The translations under genes and the position numbers were made by a program. Positions 1 through 9,585 of a stretch of DNA of 64,000 bases are shown here, one piece after another. Numbering within the stretch: the first letter of the stretch is position 1; each line of letters begins with the position of its first letter. Where the stretch lies: the NCBI GenBank assembly GCA_017984135.1, contig JAGNZZ010000003.1:1-64000 (forward strand), given 5' to 3'. A model generated the notes under the pieces. That model was not told the DNA's origin and did not search any database. It saw only the letters and a program-made list of their open reading frames with translations. This stretch comes from Chitinophagales bacterium. Lineage in GTDB: Bacteria > Bacteroidota > Bacteroidia > Chitinophagales > JADIYW01.

Positions 1-88
1 AGTTACAAACTTGCTTTATTTATCGTCACAAGTTTCCTACGCTATTGCTATGCCTCAAACTTGCGACAGCTTTGGACTTACTTCGGCA

Positions 89-151
89 ATGGTTCGTGTC
101 AACACGAACCATATAACTAATAAGAATGTTGTTCGTGAGGACACGAACAAC
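89..151. repeat. Two tandem related perfect palindromes
   Basis: Positions 89-112 and 128-151 are each perfect hairpins. Both share the arm GTTCGTG/CACGAAC but differ in the outer three base pairs (ATG/CAT in the first, GTT/AAC in the second), and both sides changed together, so pairing is preserved. The first can pair to a 2-nt loop, the second has a 4-nt loop. They lie beyond the rpoB stop. This looks like a dispersed palindromic repeat family, but only these two copies were noticed in the window. Confidence 0.6.
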
Positions 152-203
152 GGCTTTAGGAATGACATTAGAACCACTTTATTACTTCAAAAGACTAATT
201 TAA

Positions 204-228
204 AACGCCACTCAAAATGAGTGGCGTT
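204..228 (-). terminator. Hairpin terminator downstream of rpoB
   Basis: An 11-bp perfect stem (204-214 with 218-228) has a 3-nt loop. Read on the minus strand it is followed by a short T-rich tract. It lies 23 nt past the rpoB stop, so it could end or attenuate the rplKAJL-rpoB transcript before anything further downstream. Confidence 0.55.
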
Positions 229-250
229 GTTTATAAAATTGAATCTAAAA

Positions 251-3200
251 CTATTCGTCAAAATCCAAATCCAATGCAAGACCTCTTAATTCATGTACTA
301 ATACATTGAAGGATTCAGGAATACCCGGAATAGGTAAATTATCACCTTTTACTATGGCTTCATACGCTTTCGCTCTTCCCTGAATATCATCTGATTTCAC
401 AGTTAATAATTCTTGTAAGATGTTAGATGCACCATAAGCTTCTAATGCCCAAACTTCCATCTCTCCTAAGCGCTGACCACCAAATTGTGCTTTACCACCT
501 AATGGTTGTTGTGTTATGAGTGAGTAAGGCCCTATTGAACGAGCATGCATCTTATCATCTACCATGTGAGATAACTTAATCATGTAGATAACACCTACGG
601 TCGTTTTTTGGTCGAAACGTTGGCCTGTTTCTCCATCATACAAATAAGTACTTCCTAAACGTGGCAAGCCCGCTTCTTCAATGTAATGTTCAATTTCATC
701 AACATTTGCGCCATCAAAAATTGGAGTTGCAAATTTCACACCTAATTCTTTGCCTGCCCAACCTAATACGGTTTCATAAATCTGACCGATGTTCATACGA
801 GATGGTACACCTAATGGATTTAATACTACATCAACCGGTGTTCCATCTTCTAAGAAAGGCATATCTTCTTGACGAACAATTTTCGCTACGATACCTTTAT
901 TACCATGACGACCAGCCATTTTGTCACCCACTCTTAATTTACGTTTTTGAGCGATATAAACTTTTGCTAATTTTAATACACCAGATGGCAATTCATCTCC
1001 AACCGTAATCGCATATTTATCACGCAAGAAACGGCCTTTCTCTTCATTAAACTTAATGTTGAAATTGTGAATTAAGCGTTTAATTAATTCATTTGTTTCT
1101 TCTTCTTTCGTCCAATCAGCGGCATCTAAATTTTGGTAATTTAATCCTCCTAATAATTTTTCTGAAAATTTAGTACCTTTTGGTACTGCTTCTTCTCCAA
1201 ATATATTTTTAATGCCTGAAGTGGTTTTTCCGCCCACTAATTGCATCAACTTAGCAACCAAAGTTTTCTTGATTTCTTCTAAGTTTTGGATATGGACTTT
1301 TTCTGCTTTTTCCAATTCAGCTTTCTCTCTAACTTTAGAGTTTTTGTCTTTCTTTGCTTTTTGGAATAATTTAGTAGTAACTACAATACCTTCTGTGGAT
1401 GGTGGTGCTTTGTAGGACGCATCTTTTACATCACCAGCTTTATCCCCAAAGATAGCACGTAATAATTTTTCTTCCGGTGTTGGATCCGTTTCCCCTTTTG
1501 GAGTAATTTTTCCAATTAAGATATCGCCTTCTTTAATTTTTGCACCGATACGAATAATTCCATTTTCATCTAAATTACGAGTTGCATCTTCACTTACATT
1601 TGGAATATCGTTGGTTAATTCTTCTTCGCCTAGTTTAGTATCACGTACATCCATTTCATATTCTTCAATATGAATAGAAGTAAAGATATCCTCACGGACT
1701 ACTTTTTCATTAATAACAATCGCATCCTCAAAGTTAAATCCTTTCCAAGGCATAAAGGCTACTAATAAGTTTTTACCTAATGCTAATTCACCATTTTGAG
1801 TAGCATATCCTTCGCAAAGAATTTGTCCTTTAGAAACTTTTTGTCCTTTTATTACAATAGGACGCAAGTTGATACAGGTAGCCTGGTTGGTACGTGCATA
1901 TTTAGTTAATTTATAAACTCTTACATCCTCTTCAAAACTAACTAATTTTTCATTTTCAGTTCTGTCGAAACGAACGTGAATTTCATTTGCATCTACATAT
2001 TCAACTACACCTGAGCGTTCTGCGTTGATTAGTACGTTCGAGTCAGAAGCTACACGTGCTTCAATACCGGTTCCTACAATTGGCGATTCACAACGCATTA
2101 ACGGAACTGCTTGACGTTGCATGTTTGAGCCCATTAATGCACGGTTCGCATCATCGTTTTCTAAGAATGGAATTAATGAAGCAGAAACACCCACAATCTG
2201 ATTGGGAGCAACATCCATATTTTGAATATCACCGGCTTCATCTGTATCCATATCAATAATAGGGAAATCTCCTTGAAAACGACATTTAATTTTTTTATCT
2301 ATAAATGCGCCTTTGTCATCTAATCCAATATTCGATTGAGCAATAGTTCTTTCATCTTCTTCTTCTGCCGTTAAAAACTCAAATTTACTCTCTACTTTAC
2401 CTTTAGATACTTTGCGGTAAGGTGTTTCAATAAAGCCCATTTCATTCACTTTTGCATGTACGCAAAGTGTAGAAATCAAACCGATATTTGGTCCTTCTGG
2501 TGTTTCAATTGTACATAAACGACCGTAATGAGAATAATGAACGTCACGCACCTCAAAACCAGCTCTTTCACGAGAAAGACCTCCAGGTCCTAAGGCTGAA
2601 ATACGACGTTTATGAGTAATTTCAGAAAGTGGATTGGTTTGATCTAAAAATTGGGATAATTGCGATGTTCCAAAAAATGAATTAATTACTGACGACAATG
2701 TTCTCGCATTAATTAAGTCAATTGGAGTAAATACTTCATTGTCACGCACATTCATACGTTCACGAATGGTACGCGCCATACGTGCTAAACCAACACCGAA
2801 CTGAGCAAATAACTGCTCTCCTACTGTACGAACACGACGATTACTTAAATGATCGATATCGTCAATTTCTGCTCTTTGATTTACTAAACGAATAAGGTAC
2901 TTAACGATAGAAACGATGTCCTCTTTCGTTAACACGATATTTTGAGGATCGATATCTAAACCTAATTTTTTATTGATTTTATATCTACCTACAAAACCTA
3001 AGTCATATCGTTTGTCGGAGAAAAATAATTTTTCTATAATACCACGAGCGGTTTCATCATCTGGTGGATCTGAACCACGCAATTGGCGATAAATATGTTT
3101 CAATGCTTCTATTTCTGAGTTAGAAGTATCTTTTTGTAAGGTATTAAATATAATAGAATAGTCTTGTTCTGTACTTTCTTTTTGCAAGATGATTGTTTTC

Positions 3201-4087
3201 AATCCTGTTTCTAAAATCAACTGGATATTATCTTCATCTAAGTAAGTATCGCGCTCTAAGATAACTTCGTTACGTTCGATAGAAACTACCTCACCGGTAT
3301 CTTCATCTACGAAGTCTTCCATCCAAGATTTAAGCACACGAGCGGCTAAGCGACGACCAATATTTTTTTCTAATGATTTTTTATTGACATCAATTTCATC
3401 TGATAAATCAAATAATTTTAAAATATCTTTATCAGAGTCGAAACCGATAGCACGTAATAATGTAGTAACCGGGAATTTCTTTTTACGGTCAATATATGCA
3501 TACATTACATTATTAATGTCTGTGGCAAACTCCATCCAAGCTCCTTTAAACGGAATTACTCTTGCAGAGAATATTTTAGTTCCATTTGGGTGGTAGCTCA
3601 TACCAAAGAATACTCCTGGTGAACGATGTAATTGAGAAACGACAACACGTTCTGCTCCATTAATAATAAAAGTACCTTTATCCGTCATATACGGAATATT
3701 TCCTAAGAATACATCTTGAACGATTGTTTGGAAATCGATATGTTCCTCATCGTTACAAGATAAACGCAACTTTGCTTTCAAAGGTACGCTATAAGTTAGA
3801 CCTCTTTCAATACACTCGTCGATATTATAACGAGGTGGATCTACATAATAATCCAAAAATTCTAGCAAGAAGATATTTCTTGCATCGGTAATTGGAAAGT
3901 TTTCAGAAAACACTTTATACAAACCTTCTTTTGAACGTTTGTCGGGAGTTGTTTCTAATTGCAGGAACTCCTGAAATGATTTTACCTGTATATCCAATAA
4001 ATTTGGATAATCATAAGGATGGCTAATTTTACTGAAATTGATTCTACCTTCAGTTTGTTGAGCAATTTTATCTGTTTTTTTAGACAT
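251..4087 (-). CDS. rpoB: DNA-directed RNA polymerase subunit beta
   Basis: This is the beta subunit of RNA polymerase, which forms the catalytic cleft together with beta-prime. At 1278 residues it has the length usual in Bacteroidota. The rifampicin-pocket region (about residues 465-505) is clear, with [20 protein letters not shown] followed by [11 protein letters not shown]; the Asp, His and Ser positions linked to resistance are wild-type. The C-terminus has the conserved [18 protein letters not shown] block. It is the last gene seen in the rplK-rplA-rplJ-rplL-rpoB run, 90 nt after rplL. No rpoC start lies in the 250 nt below its stop, which instead hold hairpins. Confidence 0.98.
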   Translation of the reverse strand: MSKKTDKIAQQTEGRINFSKISHPYDYPNLLDIQVKSFQEFLQLETTPDKRSKEGLYKVFSENFPITDARNIFLLEFLDYYVDPPRYNIDECIERGLTYSVPLKAKLRLSCNDEEHIDFQTIVQDVFLGNIPYMTDKGTFIINGAERVVVSQLHRSPGVFFGMSYHPNGTKIFSARVIPFKGAWMEFATDINNVMYAYIDRKKKFPVTTLLRAIGFDSDKDILKLFDLSDEIDVNKKSLEKNIGRRLAARVLKSWMEDFVDEDTGEVVSIERNEVILERDTYLDEDNIQLILETGLKTIILQKESTEQDYSIIFNTLQKDTSNSEIEALKHIYRQLRGSDPPDDETARGIIEKLFFSDKRYDLGFVGRYKINKKLGLDIDPQNIVLTKEDIVSIVKYLIRLVNQRAEIDDIDHLSNRRVRTVGEQLFAQFGVGLARMARTIRERMNVRDNEVFTPIDLINARTLSSVINSFFGTSQLSQFLDQTNPLSEITHKRRISALGPGGLSRERAGFEVRDVHYSHYGRLCTIETPEGPNIGLISTLCVHAKVNEMGFIETPYRKVSKGKVESKFEFLTAEEEDERTIAQSNIGLDDKGAFIDKKIKCRFQGDFPIIDMDTDEAGDIQNMDVAPNQIVGVSASLIPFLENDDANRALMGSNMQRQAVPLMRCESPIVGTGIEARVASDSNVLINAERSGVVEYVDANEIHVRFDRTENEKLVSFEEDVRVYKLTKYARTNQATCINLRPIVIKGQKVSKGQILCEGYATQNGELALGKNLLVAFMPWKGFNFEDAIVINEKVVREDIFTSIHIEEYEMDVRDTKLGEEELTNDIPNVSEDATRNLDENGIIRIGAKIKEGDILIGKITPKGETDPTPEEKLLRAIFGDKAGDVKDASYKAPPSTEGIVVTTKLFQKAKKDKNSKVREKAELEKAEKVHIQNLEEIKKTLVAKLMQLVGGKTTSGIKNIFGEEAVPKGTKFSEKLLGGLNYQNLDAADWTKEEETNELIKRLIHNFNIKFNEEKGRFLRDKYAITVGDELPSGVLKLAKVYIAQKRKLRVGDKMAGRHGNKGIVAKIVRQEDMPFLEDGTPVDVVLNPLGVPSRMNIGQIYETVLGWAGKELGVKFATPIFDGANVDEIEHYIEEAGLPRLGSTYLYDGETGQRFDQKTTVGVIYMIKLSHMVDDKMHARSIGPYSLITQQPLGGKAQFGGQRLGEMEVWALEAYGASNILQELLTVKSDDIQGRAKAYEAIVKGDNLPIPGIPESFNVLVHELRGLALDLDFDE

Positions 4088-4118
4088 GTAATCTTATTAA
4101 AATTTATAAAAACAGTAA

Positions 4119-4156
4119 AAAGTGTCACGGTAATTTTAATAACCACCGGACACTTT
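4119..4156 (-). promoter_or_regulatory. Attenuator-like hairpin between rplL and rpoB
   Basis: Arms 4119-4126 and 4149-4156 pair perfectly (8 bp), and 4128-4131 pairs with 4145-4148 after a 1-nt bulge, giving a roughly 12-bp stem with a 13-nt loop. On the minus strand the hairpin is followed by two T-runs. It ends about 30 nt before the rpoB start codon. In Escherichia coli the same spot has a partial terminator and an RNase III site that lower rpoB expression relative to rplL; an equivalent role here is inferred. Confidence 0.55.
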
Positions 4157-4177
4157 AATGATTTGATTTTGAGTGAA

Positions 4178-4555
4178 TTACTTCAATTCAATTGATGCGC
4201 CAGCTTCTTCTAATTTAGCTTTGATTGACTCAGCTTCATCTTTAGAAACACCTTCTTTGATAGCTTTTGGAGCACCATCCACTAAATCTTTAGCTTCTTT
4301 TAAGCCAAGACCTGTGATTTCTTTTACTACTTTAACGACACCTAATTTTTGTGCACCACCATCTTTCAAGATTACATCAAAAGATGTTTTCTCTTCAGCA
4401 GCAGCACCACCACCAGCACCTGGAGCAGCAGCAACTGCAACAGCAGCAGCAGCCGGTTCGATACCGTATTCAGTTTTTAAAATGTCAGCAAGTTCATTAA
4501 CTTCTTTAACAGTTAAGTTTACTAATTGCTCTGCGAATGCTTTAATATCAGCCAT
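4178..4555 (-). CDS. rplL: 50S ribosomal protein L7/L12
   Basis: L7/L12 forms the flexible stalk of the large subunit that recruits translational GTPases. The 125 residues show the N-terminal dimerisation segment, an Ala/Gly-rich hinge at about residues 34-54, and the C-terminal factor-binding domain with [17 protein letters not shown]. It lies 26 nt after rplJ, whose product anchors it to the ribosome. A long Ala-rich reading frame on the opposite strand is only a shadow of the hinge codons. Confidence 0.98.
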   Translation of the reverse strand: MADIKAFAEQLVNLTVKEVNELADILKTEYGIEPAAAAVAVAAAPGAGGGAAAEEKTSFDVILKDGGAQKLGVVKVVKEITGLGLKEAKDLVDGAPKAIKEGVSKDEAESIKAKLEEAGASIELK

Positions 4556-4581
4556 TGTTTAAAAATTTAAAATGTGATTAA

Positions 4582-5103
4582 TTAATTTTTTTCTTGTAAT
4601 GTTTTAACGATTCCCGCCAATTTACCGCCACTAGATTTTAGGGCAGAAACGACGTTTTTAGCAGGTGATTGTAATAATCCAACGATGTCACCAATAAGTT
4701 CCTCTCTTGATTTAAGATTAACGAGTGCTTCCAATTGGTTTTCACCAACAAAAACAGCTGAATCAACATAAGCGGCTTTCAATAAAGGCTTACTGTTTCC
4801 TTCTGCGCGGAATTGTTTGATTACTTTAGCCGGCAAGTTACCTGTTTCTGTAAACATGATAGCTGTAGGGCCGTTTAAAACTGGCTCTAAGTCATCAGAA
4901 AATTTACCACCGGCAACTAATGCTTTTTTGATTAATGTGTTTTTTGCAACTTGTAAATTGATTCCTTTTTCGAAGCAAGTTTTTCTTAATTTATTAATTT
5001 TCTCTACTGTTAATCCTGAGGCATCAGTAAAGTAGAAAAAATTAGCATCAGAAAATTTTTGTGCTAAAGTATCAATGGTTGCTTGTTTTTCAGTCTTAGT
5101 CAT
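4582..5103 (-). CDS. rplJ: 50S ribosomal protein L10
   Basis: L10 is the stalk base protein that binds 23S rRNA and carries L7/L12 dimers on its C-terminal helix. It has 173 residues, normal for the family. Only 26 nt separate it from rplA, so there is no room for the long L10-binding leader known from other phyla. Upstream of the ATG the minus strand reads AAAAGGA followed by 7 nt, a weak possible ribosome binding site that most genes here lack. Confidence 0.97.
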   Translation of the reverse strand: MTKTEKQATIDTLAQKFSDANFFYFTDASGLTVEKINKLRKTCFEKGINLQVAKNTLIKKALVAGGKFSDDLEPVLNGPTAIMFTETGNLPAKVIKQFRAEGNSKPLLKAAYVDSAVFVGENQLEALVNLKSREELIGDIVGLLQSPAKNVVSALKSSGGKLAGIVKTLQEKN

Positions 5104-5129
5104 TGTGTTTTCCTTTTAAAGAATTAAAA

Positions 5130-5825
5130 TTAAATTCCCGGAATTGATTTCACATCTACTTCGATGGATGGACTCATAGTTGAAGCCATATAAATGCTTT
5201 TGAAATAGATTCCTTTTGCTGAAGAAGGTTTCATTTTAGCTAAAGTAGCAATCATTTCTTTTGCATTGTCTTGCAATTGAGATGGATTAAATGAAACGCG
5301 TCCAACTGAAGTGTGGATGATACCAAATTTGTCAATTTTGAAAGAAATTTTTCCTTTTTTCACTTCACTAACAGCATCGGCAACATTTTCCGTTACAGTA
5401 CCAGATTTTGGGTTTGGCATTAAGTTACGAGGACCTAATATTTTACCCAAACGACCTAATTTAGGCATTACACTTGGTGTAGAAATAATTACATCCACAT
5501 CTGTCCAGCCTCCTGCAATTTTTTCTAAATACTCGTCTAAACCAACATAATCAGCACCTGCAGCTTTTGCAGCAGCTTCTTTATCAGCAGGACAAAGTAC
5601 TAAAACTGTTTTGGTTTTACCTGTTCCGTGAGGTAAGCTTACCGTACCTCTTAGAGCTTGATCCGGTTTACGTGGGTCAACACCTAAACGAATATGAACA
5701 TCAACAGAAGCATCAAACTTTGTAGTGTTTACTTCTTTTACTAATGCAGTGGCTTGTTCTAAAGTGTAGAGTTTGCCTTTTTCAACTTTGTTGTTTACTG
5801 CTTTTCTTTTTTTTACAATTTTCAT
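5130..5825 (-). CDS. rplA: 50S ribosomal protein L1
   Basis: L1 binds 23S rRNA at the mobile L1 stalk and helps release tRNA from the E site. The protein has 231 residues, as expected. Conserved blocks include [14 protein letters not shown] and, near residues 132-142, [10 protein letters not shown]. It follows rplK by 66 nt in the standard rplK-rplA-rplJ-rplL order. In other bacteria L1 represses its own operon by binding an mRNA mimic near rplK; nothing here shows that directly. Confidence 0.98.
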   Translation of the reverse strand: MKIVKKRKAVNNKVEKGKLYTLEQATALVKEVNTTKFDASVDVHIRLGVDPRKPDQALRGTVSLPHGTGKTKTVLVLCPADKEAAAKAAGADYVGLDEYLEKIAGGWTDVDVIISTPSVMPKLGRLGKILGPRNLMPNPKSGTVTENVADAVSEVKKGKISFKIDKFGIIHTSVGRVSFNPSQLQDNAKEMIATLAKMKPSSAKGIYFKSIYMASTMSPSIEVDVKSIPGI

Positions 5826-5891
5826 TTACTTAAAAAATTTAATGAGATAATAGCGCTCCAATTATGAGTGGAACTCTCTCTGCTTAATTGC

Positions 5892-6335
5892 TTAAGCTTG
5901 GAATGGTGCTACACCCGTAACGGTGATACCCAAACTTCTTGCAGTACCAGCTACCATTTTCATTGCTGATGAAACGGTATAGCAATTCAAATCTGGCATT
6001 TTGATTTCTGCAATTTCTTTCACTTGATCCCAAGTAACAGATCCAACTTTATTCCTATTTGGAATATTAGAACCTTTTTTTACTTTAGAATACTCCAACA
6101 ATAAAGCGGAAGCTGGTGGAGTTTTGATTACAAAAGTGAAAGATTTATCTTTATAAACCGTAATAACACACGGTAATATTTTTCCTTGTTTATCTTGTGT
6201 AGCAGCATTAAATTGTTTGCAAAATTCCATGATGTTCACCCCTTTAGAACCTAATGCTGGTCCGATAGGTGGAGCTGGATTTGCTTGTCCGCCTTTTACT
6301 TGTAACTTAATAAACGTTTCGATTTCCTTTGCCAT
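5892..6335 (-). CDS. rplK: 50S ribosomal protein L11
   Basis: L11 forms part of the GTPase-associated centre with 23S rRNA. The 147 residues include the Pro-rich N-terminal signature [12 protein letters not shown] (residues 19-30), the site where thiopeptides act in other bacteria, and the C-terminal rRNA-binding domain. Its start lies only 2 nt after the nusG stop, so the two are very probably translated from one message. Confidence 0.98.
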   Translation of the reverse strand: MAKEIETFIKLQVKGGQANPAPPIGPALGSKGVNIMEFCKQFNAATQDKQGKILPCVITVYKDKSFTFVIKTPPASALLLEYSKVKKGSNIPNRNKVGSVTWDQVKEIAEIKMPDLNCYTVSSAMKMVAGTARSLGITVTGVAPFQA

Positions 6336-6337
6336 AA

Positions 6338-6883
6338 TTATTGTTTTTCAACTTGCATAAAATTTAACTCCACTGGAGTTTTTCTTCCAAAAATTTTCAC
6401 TACTACTCTCAATTTCTTTTTATCCTCCATTACCTCTTCTATAGTCCCTGTAAATTCATTAAATGGACCGTCAGTAATTTTCACATCTTCGCCTACCAAG
6501 AATGGTTCGCTGGATGTACCACCCACTTCTTCTAATTCATCCACTTTTCCTAAAATTCTATTTACCTCCGCTTTTTTTAGAGGAATAGGTTTATTTCTCT
6601 CTATAAAACTGATTACATTGGTCATGTTTTGTATATGAAGAACGATATCCCCATTGAATTTTTTGGGGTCAGCTTCTAACATTAAATAACCTGGAAAAAA
6701 GTTTTTTTCATGAATTACTTTTTTACCACCTTTTAGTTTATATACCTTTTCTGTAGGTACAATTACCTGTGGAATAATTTCAGCCCAGCCGGAAAGTTTT
6801 ATTTCCTTCTCAATTATCTCGCGAAGTTTTTTTTCTTTTCCGCTGATTACTCTCAGCACGTACCATTTTTTATCTTCAGACAT
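6338..6883 (-). CDS. nusG: Transcription termination/antitermination protein NusG
   Basis: NusG rides on RNA polymerase, modulates pausing and links it to the ribosome or Rho. The 181 residues carry the NGN domain, starting at [14 protein letters not shown], and a C-terminal KOW domain around [18 protein letters not shown]. It sits between secE (13 nt upstream) and rplK (2 nt downstream), the near-universal secE-nusG-rplK order. Confidence 0.97.
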   Translation of the reverse strand: MSEDKKWYVLRVISGKEKKLREIIEKEIKLSGWAEIIPQVIVPTEKVYKLKGGKKVIHEKNFFPGYLMLEADPKKFNGDIVLHIQNMTNVISFIERNKPIPLKKAEVNRILGKVDELEEVGGTSSEPFLVGEDVKITDGPFNEFTGTIEEVMEDKKKLRVVVKIFGRKTPVELNFMQVEKQ

Positions 6884-6896
6884 CAGTATATAATTA

Positions 6897-7094
6897 CTAT
6901 TTAGTCAAATTATAGATTATATCACTTAAAATTAGTTTTGAAATCACATCCATTACTCCTATCAATAAAGCAATAACAATAGATGCAACAGCAACTATCA
7001 TGGTATTAGCTTGTAAATCTTTCCAAGTTGGCCAAGTTACTTTGGTGGTCAACTCTTCATAAGAGGTTAATAAATATGATTTTAAGCTACTCAT
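6897..7094 (-). CDS. secE: Preprotein translocase subunit SecE
   Basis: SecE is the small clamp subunit of the SecYEG protein channel in the inner membrane. It has 65 residues, the short single-span form: an amphipathic N-terminal segment with TKVTWPTWKDL, the typical SecE motif, then one membrane helix at about residues 31-52. It lies between tRNA-Trp and nusG, the conserved position of this gene in bacteria. Confidence 0.95.
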   Translation of the reverse strand: MSSLKSYLLTSYEELTTKVTWPTWKDLQANTMIVAVASIVIALLIGVMDVISKLILSDIIYNLTK

Positions 7095-7110
7095 TTTATT
7101 TATATTTTTG

Positions 7111-7181
7111 CACGGGCGAAGAGATTCGAACTCCTATCAACGGTTTTGGAGACCGCTATTCTACCCTTGAACTACACCCGT
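7111..7181 (-). tRNA. tRNA-Trp (CCA anticodon)
   Basis: A full cloverleaf can be drawn on the minus strand over 71 nt. The acceptor stem ACGGGTG/CGCCCGT pairs with one G-T wobble, the discriminator is G, the anticodon loop is CTCCAAA and the T loop is TTCGAAT. The 3' CCA is not encoded. Its place between tuf and secE is conserved in many bacteria. Confidence 0.97.
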
Positions 7182-7185
7182 AAAG

Positions 7186-7220
7186 TAGTCATTAGTCACT
7201 AATACTTGGACTAATGACTA
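7186..7220. other. Hairpin between tuf and tRNA-Trp
   Basis: A perfect 12-bp inverted repeat (7186-7197 with 7209-7220, arm TAGTCATTAGTC) is separated by 11 nt. It fills most of the gap between the tuf stop and tRNA-Trp. No T-run follows on the minus strand, so it is more likely an RNA processing or stability element than a terminator. Confidence 0.5.
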
Positions 7221-7237
7221 ATGACGGATTATTTAAT

Positions 7238-8425
7238 TTATTTAATAATTTCAGTAACCTGACCAGCTCCTACTGTTCTACCACCTTCACGGATAGCGAA
7301 TTTCAAACCTTTCTCTAATGCTACCGGATAGATTAATTTTACAGTTAATGTAACGTTATCACCAGGCATAACCATTTCTACTCCTTCAGGTAATTCAATC
7401 TCACCAGTAACGTCTGTTGTTCTTAAGTAGAACTGAGGACGATATTTATTAAAGAATGGAGTATGACGACCACCTTCATCTTTAGATAAGATATACACTT
7501 CACATTTGAATTCTGTATGAGGTGTTACTGAGCCTGGTTTGCAGATTACCATTCCACGTTTGATATCCGTTTTCTCGATACCACGTAATAAGATACCTAC
7601 GTTTTCACCAGCTTCACCAATATCCAATATTTTGCGGAACATTTCCACACCTGTACAAGTAGAGGTCATTGATTTTTCTTGTAATCCTATGATTTCTACT
7701 GGCTCACCTGTTTTTACAACCCCTCTTTCGATACGACCTGTAGCCACTGTACCACGACCAGTGATAGAGAATACATCTTCTACTGGCATCAAGAATGGTT
7801 GATCGATTGGACGTGGAGGTAATGGAATCCACTCATCTACTGCTTTCATTAAAGCTTCGATTTGTTCTGTACCTGCTGGATCATCTTGTAATGCTTTTAA
7901 TGCAGAACCTTTGATAACTGGTGTATTATCGCCATCATATCCTCTTCTAGTTAATTCTTCACGGATATCCATCTCTACTAATTCTAATAATTCAGGATCG
8001 TCCACTAAATCTTCTTTATTCATGAATACCACCATACGAGGTACACCAACTTGTGCAGCCAATAAGATGTGTTCTTTAGTTTGAGGCATTGGTCCATCAG
8101 TAGAAGCTACCACTAAGATAGCGCCATCCATTTGAGCAGCACCCGTAATCATGTTTTTAATATAGTCAGCGTGACCTGGACAGTCAACGTGAGCATAGTG
8201 ACGAGACTGAGTTTGGTACTCAACGTGCGCAGTATTAATTGTAATACCTCTTTCTTTTTCTTCTGGAGCAGCGTCAATAGAATCATAATCTTTTTTTTCT
8301 GCTAAACCAGATTTTGACAACACATAAGTGATTGCTGCTGTCAAGGTTGTTTTACCGTGGTCAACGTGACCAATTGTTCCGATGTTAACGTGCGGCTTAT
8401 CTTTTACAAATTTTTCCTTAGCCAT
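7238..8425 (-). CDS. tuf: Elongation factor Tu
   Basis: EF-Tu delivers aminoacyl-tRNA to the ribosome using GTP. The 395 residues show all GTPase motifs: GHVDHGKT near residue 19, the switch II motif DCPGHADY and NKED (the usual NKxD), followed by two beta-barrel domains ending in VGAGQVTEI. It lies between four upstream tRNA genes and tRNA-Trp, like tufB of Escherichia coli. It is the only tuf copy in the window. Confidence 0.99.
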   Translation of the reverse strand: MAKEKFVKDKPHVNIGTIGHVDHGKTTLTAAITYVLSKSGLAEKKDYDSIDAAPEEKERGITINTAHVEYQTQSRHYAHVDCPGHADYIKNMITGAAQMDGAILVVASTDGPMPQTKEHILLAAQVGVPRMVVFMNKEDLVDDPELLELVEMDIREELTRRGYDGDNTPVIKGSALKALQDDPAGTEQIEALMKAVDEWIPLPPRPIDQPFLMPVEDVFSITGRGTVATGRIERGVVKTGEPVEIIGLQEKSMTSTCTGVEMFRKILDIGEAGENVGILLRGIEKTDIKRGMVICKPGSVTPHTEFKCEVYILSKDEGGRHTPFFNKYRPQFYLRTTDVTGEIELPEGVEMVMPGDNVTLTVKLIYPVALEKGLKFAIREGGRTVGAGQVTEIIK

Positions 8426-8482
8426 GATTTGTTTTTTTAAATTTTTTTTAAATAATTATTCAACAAGTTTATTTTTCAATTG

Positions 8483-8554
<72 letters not shown>

Positions 8555-8600
8555 GATAGAGCTATGAGTCGAAAAAGCTCATTCACTTCTTAATTATTTG

Positions 8601-8673
8601 AGCGGAAGACGAGGTTCGAACCCGCGACCTACAGCTTGGAAGGCTGTCGCTCTACCAGCTGAGCTACTTCCGC
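8601..8673 (-). tRNA. tRNA-Gly (TCC anticodon)
   Basis: A cloverleaf of 73 nt on the minus strand has anticodon loop CTTCCAA closed by ACAGC/GCTGT, and a fully paired acceptor stem GCGGAAG/CTTCCGC. The T loop is TTCGAAC. No 3' CCA is encoded. It occupies the glyT-like position of the Thr-Tyr-Gly-Thr-tuf cluster. Confidence 0.96.
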
Positions 8674-8778
8674 AATTACAGTTAATGCATAAGGCAATAA
8701 CTTTTTTTTCAAACATTACTCTTTATTATAAAGAACTATTTTTTTATAGTAACAACTTCCGTTGTAAACTTAAAAATG

Positions 8779-8861
8779 TGGGCAAGGATGGATTCGAACC
8801 ACCGAACTCCGAAGAGGACAGATTTACAGTCTGTTGCCGTTGGCCACTTGGCTACTTACCC
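8779..8861 (-). tRNA. tRNA-Tyr (GTA anticodon)
   Basis: An 83-nt class II tRNA on the minus strand has a long variable arm, anticodon loop CTGTAAA and acceptor stem GGGTAAG/CTTGCCC with one wobble pair. The discriminator is A and CCA is not encoded. A roughly 105-nt spacer separates it from tRNA-Gly. Confidence 0.96.
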
Positions 8862-8877
8862 TTGCTTTGTGCTTATG

Positions 8878-8951
8878 AGCCGATGGAGGGATTCGAACCC
8901 CCGACCCGCTGATTACAAATCAGCTGCTCTGGCCAACTGAGCTACATCGGC
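8878..8951 (-). tRNA. tRNA-Thr (TGT anticodon)
   Basis: A 74-nt cloverleaf on the minus strand has anticodon loop TTTGTAA closed by GCTGA/TCAGC, and a perfect acceptor stem GCCGATG/CATCGGC. It is the first tRNA of the cluster and lies about 60 nt after the likely transcription start. Confidence 0.96.
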
Positions 8952-9016
8952 ACAAAACTTGTTTATTTACAAGAACTAATACGAAAAAAGACTTTGTTTG
9001 TCTAATTTTCGGAGTG

Positions 9017-9024
9017 CAAATATA
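9017..9024 (-). promoter_or_regulatory. -7 box TATATTTG for the tRNA-tuf operon
   Basis: This is an exact match to the Bacteroidota -7 consensus TAnnTTTG on the minus strand. The predicted start lies about 60 nt before tRNA-Thr(TGT). It probably drives the whole tRNA-tuf-secE-nusG-rpl-rpoB block. No clear -33 TTTG was seen. Confidence 0.6.
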
Positions 9025-9126
9025 CGATTTAATTCTGATTTATTGCATTTGTGAATAAAAAACTTATCTGTTTAAGATTATTTAAAGTTTAAGGATTTTA
9101 CACTTACTCTTTTAATTGATTTGAAT

Positions 9127-9163
9127 AAAAAAAAGTGCAGCATTGGATTTGCTGCACTTTTTT
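9127..9163. terminator. Bidirectional terminator between hpf and the tRNA cluster
   Basis: A perfect stem with arm AGTGCAGCA and its complement is flanked by an A-run on the left and a T-run on the right, so it can act on either strand. It lies just below the hpf stop and separates the rpsU-xerC-hpf unit from the tRNA-tuf operon. Confidence 0.85.
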
Positions 9164-9183
9164 CTATATGATATTGATTGAAT

Positions 9184-9483
9184 TTATTCTTTGTATTTGG
9201 TTTTAATTTTTACTAATTGTTTTTTTAATGATTCTACTGCCAAATCGATGGCTTCTTCAAATTTTTTACTTTTTTCTTTAGCAATAATTGTGCTTCCTGG
9301 AATATTCGTTTTTATTACCACTACTTTATCTCTCACTTGAGTATTTAATTGTTCTAGGCTCAAAACTACATCAGAATCTATGATTTTATCATAGAATGTT
9401 TCAAGTTTAGTAAGTTTTTTATTAATAAAAGATTTTAATGACTGATCTGCATCAAAATGTACAGATTGGATTTGAATTTTCAT
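9184..9483 (-). CDS. hpf: Ribosome hibernation promoting factor (short HPF/RaiA family)
   Basis: Proteins of this family bind the 30S decoding region of idle ribosomes. I place the start at the ATG giving MKIQIQSVHFDADQSL (99 residues); a Met two codons earlier is possible, and a still longer frame adds a Lys/Phe-rich stretch not typical of the family. The C-terminus is the usual AVESLKKQLVKIKTKYKE helix. It is the short form, without the C-terminal dimerisation domain. It follows the xerC-like gene and ends before a strong terminator. Confidence 0.88.
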   Translation of the reverse strand: MKIQIQSVHFDADQSLKSFINKKLTKLETFYDKIIDSDVVLSLEQLNTQVRDKVVVIKTNIPGSTIIAKEKSKKFEEAIDLAVESLKKQLVKIKTKYKE

Positions 9484-9585
9484 TGACATAATAAAAAATT
9501 TAAAGTTATTGAAAAATGATTTTTTTTGATGCTTTTCATCAAGTTGCATCAACTTGTTTTTTTTAGAAAATAACCATAGGCATTT

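Noticed and set aside
11-220. 69-codon plus-strand frame at the left edge
   Set aside because: It spans the two palindromes and the rpoB terminator and shows no protein-like character.
4173-4562. Antisense 129-codon frame over rplL
   Set aside because: It is the mirror of the Ala-rich hinge codons of L7/L12; such shadows are expected.
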